Shown: positions 1 through 7,401, numbered from the stretch's first letter. The stretch is 58,085 nucleotides of DNA from Deltaproteobacteria bacterium (GCA_021817825.1 JAKAFS010000011.1:1-58085), one strand, 5' to 3'. Notes: generated by a model from the sequence alone, not told the origin. A program made the numbers and translations.

Positions 1-1
1 C

Positions 2-76
2 AAGACCCGGATGGCCGAACTGGAAAGGCAATTCGCTGCCCTCAAGGAGTCGATGATGCGGCATTTTCATCGCTGA
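2..76 (+). CDS. 3' end of an unidentified protein (partial)
   Basis: Reading from base 2 gives 24 codons closed by TGA at 74-76. The peptide is charged and looks helical (it contains MAELERQFAALKES), like the C-terminal coiled coil of a signalling protein. The next gene is a response regulator that starts 22 bases later with a purine-rich ribosome site, so this could be the end of a sensor kinase or another regulator in the same operon. The start lies outside the window and the product cannot be named. Confidence 0.6.
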   Translation, partial: KTRMAELERQFAALKESMMRHFHR

Positions 77-98
77 TCGTAAAAATAGGGAGAACCGG

Positions 99-704
99 AT
101 GCGAATTCTGATCGCCGAAGACGACCTGACGTCGCGCACCATCCTTTCGGAAGTGCTTAAAAAATATGGCCATACGGTCCTGGCGACCCAAAACGGCGCC
201 GAGGCCTGGCAGGTCATGCAGCAGCCCGATGCCCCCCCGCTGGCCATTCTGGACTGGATGATGCCGGAAATGGATGGCCCGGAAGTGGTGCGGCTCATTC
301 GCGCCCGGCAAACCGATCGGCCGCCTTACCTCATCCTGCTGACGACCAAGGGCGAAAAGGCCGACATCATCGCCGGACTCAAGGGGGGCGCCAACGACTA
401 TCTGGCCAAGCCCTTCGATCCCGGTGAGCTTCGCGCCCGGATCGAGGTCGGCCGGCGCATGGTGGAGATGCAGGAGGCGCTCGTCCTGAAGATCGCCGAA
501 CTGCATCGGGCGCTCGATCAAATCAAGACCTTGCGCGGGATTGTGCCCATCTGCGCGAACTGCAAGAAGATCCGGGACGATCAGGGCTACTGGAGTCAGG
601 TGGAAGTCTATGTCCGCGACCATACCGAAGCCGAGTTCAGCCACAGCATCTGTCCGGAATGCATGAAGAGGCTCTATCCCGAATTAGAACCGAATAAAGA
701 GTGA
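99..704 (+). CDS. Response regulator with C-terminal four-cysteine (Zn-finger-like) tail
   Basis: This 201-residue protein has an N-terminal receiver domain (about 1-120) with the acidic pair D8/D9, phospho-acceptor D52 (ILDWMMPEMDG), the Thr of LLTTKG and K104 (AKPF). A short helical linker follows. The last 50 residues hold two CxxC pairs, C152/C155 and C185/C188, around a YWSQVEVY segment. From memory, this tail is common in deltaproteobacterial receivers and probably binds zinc. There is no DNA-binding or enzymatic output domain, so the output is probably by protein contact. The start has a good purine-rich site (agggagaacc). A second receiver gene follows after 13 bases, suggesting co-transcription. 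Confidence 0.9.
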   Translation: MRILIAEDDLTSRTILSEVLKKYGHTVLATQNGAEAWQVMQQPDAPPLAILDWMMPEMDGPEVVRLIRARQTDRPPYLILLTTKGEKADIIAGLKGGANDYLAKPFDPGELRARIEVGRRMVEMQEALVLKIAELHRALDQIKTLRGIVPICANCKKIRDDQGYWSQVEVYVRDHTEAEFSHSICPECMKRLYPELEPNKE

Positions 705-717
705 GGCGACATCATCC

Positions 718-1350
718 ATGACGACTGAGGACAAGACCCGAGGATTGACGACCGATGCAGGGCCTGCTCCGGGCGAGCCGCAGGGCCTGCCGGACGGCAC
801 GGAGAGGATCAAGGTGCTGGTGGTTGAAGACGACCGCACCACCCGCTTGCTCTACGACAAGGGGCTCTTCGATCCGATATTCGATAAAAAGATGGTGGCT
901 TCCGGGAAAGAAGCGCTCCATGTCTACGATGAATGGCACCCCGAGATCGTCATCCTCGATATCTATCTTCCGGAAATGACCGGATATCAGGTCTTGAAAA
1001 CCATCCGCTCCACCGTGAAGGACAAGCAGACCACGATCGTGATGGCCACGTCGTTGTCCGGCAGCGAGGATGTCCTGTCCTGCATGAAGCTGGGCATCGA
1101 AGGCTACATCGTCAAACCCTTTGCGGTTCCGGACATCGGATTGAAAATTCTCGATTACTACGAAAAAAAGGAACCGGAACGGGCGCGAAAGGCCGCCGCC
1201 CTGTGCCGGAGAATTTTGCTGCAATCCCAAATGGGCTGGCTTTTGGACAAGAATCCGCCCCAGCCGCAAGACCTGACGGAAGACAGCAAAGATGGGGCGC
1301 CGGGGAAGGAGACCGAAAATTCAGGGGAAGAGCGGGAGAAAAAGCCATAG
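718..1350 (+). CDS. Single-domain response regulator
   Basis: This 210-residue protein has a disordered N-terminus of about 30 residues, then a receiver domain with E37/D38/D39, phospho-acceptor D81 (VILDIYLPEMTG), the Thr/Ser switch (ATSLSG) and K133 (VKPF). The last 60 residues are charged and rich in Pro, Glu and Lys, with no recognisable output domain. It follows the previous receiver gene by 13 bases and probably shares its transcript. It could be a phospho-relay intermediate or an adaptor. The partner kinase is not in the window. Confidence 0.85.
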   Translation: MTTEDKTRGLTTDAGPAPGEPQGLPDGTERIKVLVVEDDRTTRLLYDKGLFDPIFDKKMVASGKEALHVYDEWHPEIVILDIYLPEMTGYQVLKTIRSTVKDKQTTIVMATSLSGSEDVLSCMKLGIEGYIVKPFAVPDIGLKILDYYEKKEPERARKAAALCRRILLQSQMGWLLDKNPPQPQDLTEDSKDGAPGKETENSGEEREKKP

Positions 1351-1412
1351 AGGTTCAGCGGCCCGTGAAAACTGAGGGGCGGGAAGACAAAAGAGATTCA
1401 GCAAGAGTTTCC

Positions 1413-1441
1413 TTGACATTGGCGGAAAAAGGGTTTATGGT
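1413..1441 (+). promoter_or_regulatory. Sigma70-like promoter of the DEAD-box helicase
   Basis: TTGACA at 1413-1418 and TATGGT at 1436-1441 are separated by 17 bases. Transcription would start near 1448 and leave a leader of about 200 bases before the helicase start codon at 1652. Confidence 0.65.
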
Positions 1442-1651
1442 GCGCCCGAAGCTATGAAGTGACGCTCAAAATCCGTCGAACGCCCCCCCTTCGATCATCG
1501 GTAAGAAACCTGCTTTTAGCTCATCGTTCACGTTCAGATTGCGGCCAGGATTTTTGGCCCGGCAATCTTCCGTTCAGCATCCATGCCCACAGCGACTGGG
1601 GCAGGAACCGCTTTTACCCGATCGTCGCAAGAAAAAAGGAAAGAAGATTTA
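1442..1651 (+). other. Long 5' leader of the helicase gene with a stable hairpin
   Basis: No convincing gene lies between the promoter and the helicase start. The leader contains an imperfect hairpin at 1537-1567 (gattgc and ggcc arms pairing with ggcc and gcaatc around a short T-rich loop). It has no T-run after it, so it does not look like a terminator. Long structured leaders are typical of cold-inducible helicase genes; a regulatory role here is inference. Confidence 0.4.
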
Positions 1652-2992
1652 ATGAATTTCGATGCGTTCAAGTTTCACCCCCAGATTGCCGCCGGCGTCA
1701 AGGCCCTCGGCTATACCAACCCGACCCCGATCCAGGTCCAGGCGATTCCGCCGGTCCTGGCCGGCAAAGACGTCATGGGCCTGGCCCAGACCGGGACCGG
1801 CAAGACCGCGGCCTTCGCGCTGCCGATCCTGGAGCGCCTCCTCCCGGGCACCCAGGGCAAGGTGCGCGCCCTGATCATCGCCCCCACCCGGGAGTTGGCC
1901 GAGCAGATCCACGTCGCCATCGGCGACATGGCGCAAAAGACGCGCCTCAGAAGCTGCACCGTTTACGGCGGCGTGAACGTCAACCCCCAGATCCAGAAGC
2001 TCAAAACAGGCGTCGATATCGTCGTCGCCTGCCCGGGCCGCCTCCTGGACCACATGACCCAAAAGACGATCGACCTTGCGTCCCTGGAAGTCCTGGTCCT
2101 CGACGAGGCGGACCGCATGTTCGACATGGGCTTTCTTCCGGACATCCGGCGGATCGTCAAGCAACTGCCCAAGAAGCGCCAGACCTTGCTCTTTTCCGCC
2201 ACCATGGCCGAAGAGATCCGCAAGCTGACCCAGGAGGTGCTGAACAACCCCGTCACGGTCCAGATCGGGATTGCGTCGCCCGTCAACTCCGTCTCCCATG
2301 CCCTCTATCCCGTCGAGCAGCACTTGAAGACAGGGCTCCTCATGGAGCTTCTCAAGCAGACCGATACGGAATCGATCCTCATCTTCACCAGGACCAAGTA
2401 CCGGGCCAAGCGGATCGGCGAGCAGCTCGAAAAGGCCGGCTACCGGGCGGCGTCCCTCCAGGGGAATCTCTCCCAGAACCGGCGCCAGGACGCCCTCGAC
2501 GGCTTTCGGGACGGCAAGTACCAGATTCTCGTGGCAACGGACATCGCGGCCCGGGGCATCGACGTCTCCACCATCTCCCATGTGATCAACTACGACATCC
2601 CCGACACGACCGACGCCTACACCCACCGCATCGGCCGGACCGGCCGGGCCGCCAAAACCGGCGACGCCTTCACCTTTGTCTGCCGCGAAGACGAAACCCT
2701 GGTCCGGAACATCGAACAGGTGATGGGCGCCCGGATCGAACGCCGTTTTTTGAAGGATTTCGATTACAAGAAGGCCGCCCCGGCCAGGGATGCCGAGTTC
2801 GCCCGGCCGCCCCGTCCCCCTCGGGGACGCCGGCCGGAGCCGAAAGCGGAAAAGGCCGCCCCGCGAACGCCGGCCCGGGCAGGGGGCGCACATGCACCGG
2901 CCCGGACGCCGGCACGCAAGGCGACGCAGAGCCGCCGGGACCTCTCCGGCTTTCCCTCCCGTTCCGCCGTTGCAAGGCGCGCCGGGGCTTAA
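1652..2992 (+). CDS. DEAD-box ATP-dependent RNA helicase (RhlE-like)
   Basis: This 446-residue protein unwinds RNA duplexes and probably acts in ribosome assembly, RNA decay or cold adaptation. The motifs are in order: Q motif (TPIQ), Walker A AQTGTGKT (45-52), PTREL, DEAD (151-154), SAT (182-184), ARGID, and HRIGRTGRA. The C-terminal tail of about 90 residues is rich in Arg, Pro and Ala, an RNA-binding tail as in RhlE. An in-frame ATG exists at 1583, but the start at 1652 has the purine-rich site (aaggaaagaag) and begins the conserved helicase fold. It has its own promoter and ends at a strong hairpin terminator. Confidence 0.95.
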   Translation: MNFDAFKFHPQIAAGVKALGYTNPTPIQVQAIPPVLAGKDVMGLAQTGTGKTAAFALPILERLLPGTQGKVRALIIAPTRELAEQIHVAIGDMAQKTRLRSCTVYGGVNVNPQIQKLKTGVDIVVACPGRLLDHMTQKTIDLASLEVLVLDEADRMFDMGFLPDIRRIVKQLPKKRQTLLFSATMAEEIRKLTQEVLNNPVTVQIGIASPVNSVSHALYPVEQHLKTGLLMELLKQTDTESILIFTRTKYRAKRIGEQLEKAGYRAASLQGNLSQNRRQDALDGFRDGKYQILVATDIAARGIDVSTISHVINYDIPDTTDAYTHRIGRTGRAAKTGDAFTFVCREDETLVRNIEQVMGARIERRFLKDFDYKKAAPARDAEFARPPRPPRGRRPEPKAEKAAPRTPARAGGAHAPARTPARKATQSRRDLSGFPSRSAVARRAGA

Positions 2993-3010
2993 GGCCTATT
3001 CTTCACTGTA

Positions 3011-3041
3011 GTGGTGGGGGAAGCGTCGCTTCCCCCACCAC
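3011..3041. terminator. Strong hairpin between convergent genes
   Basis: Perfect 14-bp arms (3011-3024 and 3028-3041, gtggtgggggaagc and its complement) enclose a 3-base loop. It sits between the helicase (plus strand) and the cysteine-rich gene (minus strand), so it probably ends transcription from both sides. There is no long T-run on either side. Confidence 0.65.
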
Positions 3042-3059
3042 CGCACCCCTTAAACAGTG

Positions 3060-3434
3060 CTAACAGCCGCCCGGCGACAGGCGGCAGCAGCGCTTGTCGG
3101 AACCTCCGCCGTTGGTATTGTAGCCGGTCGCCGAAAAATTGCAGATCGTATTGACCAGATGGCTCCGATTGCCCGTCATGTTGTTTTTGCACCAGTTCAC
3201 ATCCTGGGGGTAACAATACTCCACCTTCCTCTTCCAATCCCCTGTTGTCGAGGTGGTCCAGGAAACCACCTGCGAGGTGCCGCAGCCCGTGCCGTCGGTG
3301 CCGATGCAGCAGGACACATAGCCATTGTTGGGCGGGCAGCCATCGGCCCCGGCACTTCCAGCCGTACCGAAAACAAGCGTAAAGACAAATAAAGAGAAAC
3401 AAATAGCCATTATTGCCGACTTCCTGATGTTCAC
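3060..3434 (-). CDS. Small secreted ten-cysteine protein, unknown family
   Basis: This 124-residue protein starts at a GTG (3434) preceded by an excellent ribosome site (aaaggaggag). Residues 1 to about 29 form a signal peptide (KSAIMAICFSLFVFTLVFG), probably cut after an Ala-Gly-Ala segment. The mature part of about 95 residues has ten cysteines, including two CC pairs, and the last residue of the protein is Cys (PGGC), so five disulfides are possible. It is the last gene of a same-strand cluster with a UbiA-type prenyltransferase and a terpene-cyclase-like lipoprotein. Its function is unknown: a toxin-like or structural extracellular peptide is possible, and lipid modification of the terminal Cys is speculation. 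Confidence 0.7.
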   Translation of the reverse strand: MNIRKSAIMAICFSLFVFTLVFGTAGSAGADGCPPNNGYVSCCIGTDGTGCGTSQVVSWTTSTTGDWKRKVEYCYPQDVNWCKNNMTGNRSHLVNTICNFSATGYNTNGGGSDKRCCRLSPGGC

Positions 3435-3588
3435 CTTCTCCTCCTTTTTAAAGTCATTAATAGTCCATACCCTAGGGAAAAAATCACTGACATAGATAGG
3501 GCACATTTACAACGTTTTCCTATCCACCCTCGCCTGTCTTCACTGCCCCACTCAGGACGACTCTTTACCGCTGCTTCGGCCTGCCGGA

Positions 3589-5190
3589 CTATCCCAGAAA
3601 ATGGTAGAGCCACGCCCCGGATAAAACCATGACGAAGCAAAAAGCAATGCCGAACAAGCGGTCCAGCCCGGCCGGCTGTGGCGTCCGCAGGGTCAGGAAC
3701 AGGGCAATGGCCGCGCAGACGACCGTTCCTGCGGCGGTTGCCGCCGCGGACACGCCGAGACCTGCGGCCGCGAAAAACGCCATGGTCAAAAAAGCGGCAA
3801 TCACGATCAAGGTCAGACCCCGGGGATTTACGGCTCCGAAAGGATTGAACACCCCGGCCGCCCGGTCCCCCTCGATGTCCTTGAGATCCTTGATGTGGCT
3901 GAGGAGGAAAAAGGCGGCCAACAGATAGACCAGCGCCTCCTTTGCCTTCCAGATCGCATAGAAATCGTTGGGTTTGGCGATGCACGCCCCGGCCATGAAG
4001 ACGCCGCCTCCCACGAAAGTCAGGGTCAGGTGGCTGACAGGCCAGAAGCGGCGGAGGCGAAAGGGAGGGGTCGAATAGAGATAGGAAAGCCCCCAGATGA
4101 AAAGCCAGCAGTAAAAGAAATCCCGCTCCACCGGGATGGCGAGGACCGCGGAGAGGGTAAGAAAGACCGTCGCGAGCCCCTGCGCCTGCGCTTCTCCGAT
4201 CGCCCCTGCGACCAGGGGGCGCTGGCGGTTGGAAATGCGGTCGATGGCCTGATCGTGAAGATCGTTGATGAGCTTCGCGTAGATAAAGAGCAGCAAGATG
4301 GAGCAGGCGGCGCAGAACCATTTGAAGAGGTCCGGCCGGTTGAAGATCCTGGGCAGGGTGCCTGCCTGCTGGGCCGTAAAGAGAAAGCCGAAGCCGAGGA
4401 GCCAGAGATAGAACAAAAGCCGGCTCGGATAGAGAAGCGCCCCGATCACCCGGGCCGCCCCCCGGTCCTGATGCCAGAGGACCAGCGCGATCCCGGCAAG
4501 GCAAATGAGGAACGGCGCAAGGTAGGCGAAAAAGAGGGACTGGGCCCCGTCGATGGCCGTGGTCGATTCCGCCCCCATCGCCATGAGGTCGAGGCCGATC
4601 AGTTTGTGAATGGGGAGGATATAACCGAAAAAATAGACCAGCGAGTAGAGGGTCAGGGCCAGGAGGAACGAACGCACAAGGCCTCGCCCCAGTCCCTGCC
4701 AGGCAAAGAGGAAGGAGCCGAAAAAGAGGGTCAGCACCTCCACCCGCACCCCGAAGGTCACCCCCTGCATGGCGGCAAAGGGATTGAAGATGTTGACGTA
4801 GTTATAAAAGAAGCTGTCGAAATTCCGGAAATACCGGATCTCGTCCCCCTTGCCCCAGGTGACGGCGTAATCGATCAGGGGGACGCAGAGGGTGATGCAG
4901 AAGCCGACCAGGGTGAGCTTGAGGGCGTCGCGGTAGGGGACCTTGAGAAAGAGGGCCACCGGGAGGCTCATGGACAAAAAGATGACCACCCAGGAAAAGT
5001 ACATGTGGAGATCCCCCACCAGGCCGCCGTAATGGTTCACCGGATCGTAGAGCAGGGTGTGCCCCGAGGAGAGGAGCTTTTCAATCACCGTCCGGATCAC
5101 GATGACCGCGCTGAGGGTCTGGAAGATCGCCTCTGGGGGCATCTCCTGCCTGACGATGCGTTGGACGGCCCGGGATAAAACCTTTCTCAT
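3589..5190 (-). CDS. UbiA-family membrane prenyltransferase with long membrane N-terminal domain
   Basis: This 533-residue integral membrane protein has a C-terminal half (about 250-533) that is a UbiA-type prenyltransferase. The first Asp-rich motif is NDLHDQAID (309-317, NDxxDxxxD) and the second is DLKDIEGD (435-442, DxxDxxxD). Both are intact, so Mg-dependent binding of a prenyl diphosphate is expected. The N-terminal 240 residues contain about five or six further hydrophobic segments of a type I do not recognise. UbiA proteins are usually about 280-320 residues, so this is a fusion or extended form. It lies between two small secreted-protein genes and downstream of a DxDD lipoprotein, not in a quinone or haem operon, so the acceptor is unknown. 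Confidence 0.85.
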   Translation of the reverse strand: MRKVLSRAVQRIVRQEMPPEAIFQTLSAVIVIRTVIEKLLSSGHTLLYDPVNHYGGLVGDLHMYFSWVVIFLSMSLPVALFLKVPYRDALKLTLVGFCITLCVPLIDYAVTWGKGDEIRYFRNFDSFFYNYVNIFNPFAAMQGVTFGVRVEVLTLFFGSFLFAWQGLGRGLVRSFLLALTLYSLVYFFGYILPIHKLIGLDLMAMGAESTTAIDGAQSLFFAYLAPFLICLAGIALVLWHQDRGAARVIGALLYPSRLLFYLWLLGFGFLFTAQQAGTLPRIFNRPDLFKWFCAACSILLLFIYAKLINDLHDQAIDRISNRQRPLVAGAIGEAQAQGLATVFLTLSAVLAIPVERDFFYCWLFIWGLSYLYSTPPFRLRRFWPVSHLTLTFVGGGVFMAGACIAKPNDFYAIWKAKEALVYLLAAFFLLSHIKDLKDIEGDRAAGVFNPFGAVNPRGLTLIVIAAFLTMAFFAAAGLGVSAAATAAGTVVCAAIALFLTLRTPQPAGLDRLFGIAFCFVMVLSGAWLYHFLG

Positions 5191-5242
5191 GTTTGTCGCT
5201 TCCCCATAGACAGTTCCAGTGGTTGCCGGCGGCGGCGCTCCT

Positions 5243-5269
5243 CCGGCAAGACAAGCCTTGCCTGCCGGC
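5243..5269. repeat. Short inverted repeat upstream of the UbiA-family gene
   Basis: Arms ccggcaag (5243-5250) and cttgcc with a following gccgg (5257-5269) can form a hairpin in the 81-base gap between the small secreted gene and the UbiA-family gene. It has no T-run, so it may be an mRNA processing or stability element rather than a terminator. Confidence 0.35.
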
Positions 5270-5271
5270 GG

Positions 5272-5649
5272 TTACTGAGCGAATTTAAAATGGCATCCAT
5301 CCCTGGTGACGGTGACCGTAACGTTCCCGCCTCGATTGATATCGTACCAGTCTTTGCCGGACGGACATCCGTACTGCGCCGGCCAGCTGGTCCAGGCCTC
5401 AAGGTGGCCCCAGGTCAGCCGCCTTCCCTGCCAGTCTGCCTGACCGCCGTCGTAGGACTCCGACCCGCCGGGTGGTATTGTACCGAATTGGTGGGGACCG
5501 GCATTGGACGACACGACCGGACCGACAATATTGCCGTCCTCGGGCGCCATACCGTTCTTCAGGGTGAAGGTGTCCCCCCAGGCCGACAGGGCAAATCCCG
5601 TGAACGCCACGATGAGCGCAAGCGATACAACCAGTTTCCTTTTGAACAT
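5272..5649 (-). CDS. Small secreted protein, unknown family
   Basis: This 125-residue protein has a clear signal peptide (VVSLALIVAFTGFALSAWG, about residues 6-25). The mature part of about 100 residues is rich in Gly, Trp and aromatic residues, with two cysteines that could form one disulfide, and ends in a predicted beta-type segment (VTVTVTRDGC). The start ATG at 5649 has a purine-rich site (aaagaaagga). It is flanked by the DxDD lipoprotein gene (83 bases upstream) and the UbiA-family gene (81 bases downstream) on the same strand. I do not recognise a family. It may be a substrate, carrier or structural partner of the neighbouring products. Confidence 0.7.
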   Translation of the reverse strand: MFKRKLVVSLALIVAFTGFALSAWGDTFTLKNGMAPEDGNIVGPVVSSNAGPHQFGTIPPGGSESYDGGQADWQGRRLTWGHLEAWTSWPAQYGCPSGKDWYDINRGGNVTVTVTRDGCHFKFAQ

Positions 5650-5732
5650 AGATCATCCTTTCTTTCTTCTCGTTTTCGATTCTGGCGTCTTGCTGCGCAG
5701 GCAGGGATGCCGGGCCGCCATGTCTTCATCCG

Positions 5733-6749
5733 CTACTTTCCGCCCCGCGCCGCCCGAAGCGCCGCGACGGCCAGGGCCGTGGTCACGACGCCGTCGCGAT
5801 CGTAGGCCCGCCAGAGGACCTTCGGCCGATCGCTATAGGTATACTCCCAAAGCGGCGTCTCTTCATCCCGCCAGGCGCCGTCCGGCCCTTGCCGTCCCAA
5901 AAGCCAGGAAATCCCCCTGGCGAAGGCCGCGTCGCGAACGCCGCAGGCCGCCAGGGCATCCAGGGCCAGGGCGGTCGCGTAGGCCCCGCCCCAGGAGCCG
6001 TCGGGCTGCTGGCTTGCGTGCAGAAAGGCAATGCCTTTTGTCCGGGCGCCCTCCCCTTTTTCCGTCTTACACAGGAGACCCAAGCTCATGGCGGTCCCAT
6101 AATAGCGGCCCGGATAGAAATAGGAGCGCCACCAGCCCTGCGGGTCCTGCGCACCGACGATCAGCTCGTCGTTGACTAGGCCGGCCTGGGGAGATTCGGC
6201 AAGAAGGGTAAAGATGTTCGCGTTGACCTCGGGATGGAGGCCGAAGTTGCCGGCCACGGAAGCCTCATAGGTCAGGGCCGCCGGCCCCCGTCTGTCAAAG
6301 GTGGTGAAGGCCTTCGCCTCTTTGTCATAGAAGCGCAGCAGGCTCTCCGCCGCGGCGTCCCTGCCCAGCAGACGGTAGGTCCGAAGCACGAAGGCCGTGT
6401 CGTCGGCATCGACGGGGGCATAGGGCATGTAGCCCCAGACGCCCTGCCGCTGTTCCACATCCATCCGGTCCGTGATCCGCTGCTTCTCCGCGTCGGAGAG
6501 GCGGTCGCCGATCGCCCGGGCGATGAAGAACGCGGCAAAGACGTGGCCGGTTCCATCGACCGGACAGGCCGAACCGTCGGAGGCCCGGCAGGCCAGGTGA
6601 TGCCGGTCCTCGCTCACCGCCTTTTTCAGATAGGCGGCGCCCCGATCGACGGCCATACCGATGGGCCCATTCCCGGAGGCAACGATCGAAAAATGGGCGC
6701 ACCCGGCCAGCAGGCAGAGCGCTAAAATGACGGAGATGGTATTTTTCAT
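5733..6749 (-). CDS. Lipoprotein with squalene-cyclase/prenyltransferase-type repeats and a DxDDTA motif
   Basis: This 338-residue protein begins with a lipoprotein signal (lipobox LLAGC, Cys17), so it is probably anchored in the inner or outer membrane and faces the periplasm. The body resembles one alpha/alpha-toroid domain of the squalene-cyclase/prenyltransferase superfamily, with QW-like repeats QQPDGSWGG (247-255) and QGPDGAW (287-293). D114-A-D116-D117-T-A matches the DxDDTA acid motif of class II terpene cyclases. Those enzymes are about twice as long and work in the cytosol or on its membrane face, so a periplasmic half-size form is odd. It could be a degenerate binding protein. Its neighbours, including the UbiA-type enzyme, suggest isoprenoid chemistry. 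Confidence 0.75.
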   Translation of the reverse strand: MKNTISVILALCLLAGCAHFSIVASGNGPIGMAVDRGAAYLKKAVSEDRHHLACRASDGSACPVDGTGHVFAAFFIARAIGDRLSDAEKQRITDRMDVEQRQGVWGYMPYAPVDADDTAFVLRTYRLLGRDAAAESLLRFYDKEAKAFTTFDRRGPAALTYEASVAGNFGLHPEVNANIFTLLAESPQAGLVNDELIVGAQDPQGWWRSYFYPGRYYGTAMSLGLLCKTEKGEGARTKGIAFLHASQQPDGSWGGAYATALALDALAACGVRDAAFARGISWLLGRQGPDGAWRDEETPLWEYTYSDRPKVLWRAYDRDGVVTTALAVAALRAARGGK

Positions 6750-6770
6750 GCTTGCAGGCTGCTCTTGGGG

Positions 6771-6887
6771 TCAGTTGACAAAAGCTTCGACATTACAGCC
6801 ACTCGCTTGAGGATCACATTGATATCCTTGCATTTTACCACGAAATGATGCTTCCATTCCCAGAACCAGGTTCTTTTTTTTCATCAT
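6771..6887 (-). CDS. 38-codon ORF at the head of the prenyltransferase cluster
   Basis: Two adjacent ATGs (6887 and 6884) follow a ggag ribosome site. The peptide starts MMKKKNLVLGMEASFRGK, contains two cysteines spaced seven residues apart in its second half, and ends at TGA 6771-6773, 21 bases before the DxDD lipoprotein gene on the same strand. It has no signal peptide. It may be a leader peptide, a small modified peptide precursor, or a chance ORF. The base composition here is less GC-rich than in the flanking genes, which makes chance harder to exclude. Confidence 0.35.
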   Translation of the reverse strand: MMKKKNLVLGMEASFRGKMQGYQCDPQASGCNVEAFVN

Positions 6888-7175
6888 CGTCTCCGTTTTT
6901 TGTTATGGTCCTGTCTTTGTTTTCGGTTCTTCTCAGCATCCCTACGCAATTAAGGTGCCATCCGCTAATAGCTTGTTTTGAAGCATATTTTCAAGATTTA
7001 TCTTTTACCCGGTCAGCGCATCGTCGCCTACATTGTAGGCAATGGTGCCAACGGAGTTGCCAGAGGAATTCAGGCGGCATGGATGCCTTCGGAAGCGGAA
7101 CCGAGAAATTCTGAGGGTGTAATGAGAGCGCAGGAACGATAGTGATCTTGTCACCTGCCATGCTCGGCCACAAAA
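6888..7175. other. Lower-GC intergenic stretch, no confident gene
   Basis: This stretch separates the tRNA from the prenyltransferase cluster. It contains a perfect palindrome gcctaca-t-tgtaggc at 7026-7040. On the minus strand, bases around 7000-7170 read as protein-like text in more than one frame without a start or ribosome site, which suggests a decayed gene. The promoter for the minus-strand cluster should lie here, but I see no clear -35/-10 pair and no riboswitch that I can name. Confidence 0.3.
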
Positions 7176-7202
7176 TAAAAAAGGGTTACTTGCGTAACCC
7201 CT
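7176..7202 (-). terminator. Rho-independent terminator of the tRNA-Thr gene
   Basis: On the minus strand, a GGGTTAC/GTAACCC stem (7183-7189 and 7194-7200) with a 4-base loop is followed by a T-run. It lies just downstream of the tRNA. Confidence 0.8.
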
Positions 7203-7209
7203 TAATATA

Positions 7210-7285
7210 TGGAGCCGATGAGCAGGATCGAACTGCTGACCTGCTGATTACGAATCAGCTGCTCTACCGTCTGAGCTACATCGGC
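7210..7285 (-). tRNA. tRNA-Thr (anticodon CGU)
   Basis: The minus strand folds as a cloverleaf. The acceptor arms are GCCGATG and CATCGGC, the D arm begins TAGCTCAG, the anticodon stem-loop CTGATTCGTAATCAG carries CGT (reads ACG), and the T arm contains GTTCGATCC. The discriminator base is U and the 3' CCA is encoded (7210-7212). Length is 76 bases with CCA. A terminator follows immediately. Confidence 0.95.
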
Positions 7286-7401
7286 TTTGTTATGCGGTAA
7301 AGGACGCCTCTCGCGAGGTTTTGCCTATCTATCGTAACCCCTCCCCCTTGTCAAGGATTTCGTGCAGCAAGGGAGCGCGCATGCGTCGCCCCAGTCCCGG
7401 C

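Noticed and set aside
1459-3063. A 534-codon frame overlapping the helicase gene on the same strand
   Set aside because: It is out of frame with the helicase, which has every DEAD-box motif; the composition is Arg/Pro/His rich.
3057-3392. A plus-strand ORF opposite the ten-cysteine protein
   Set aside because: The minus-strand reading has a signal peptide and a strong ribosome site; the plus reading has neither.
6888-7010. A c-di-GMP (GEMM) riboswitch upstream of the prenyltransferase cluster
   Set aside because: Short resemblances were seen, but the conserved GEMM core and its pairing partners are absent.
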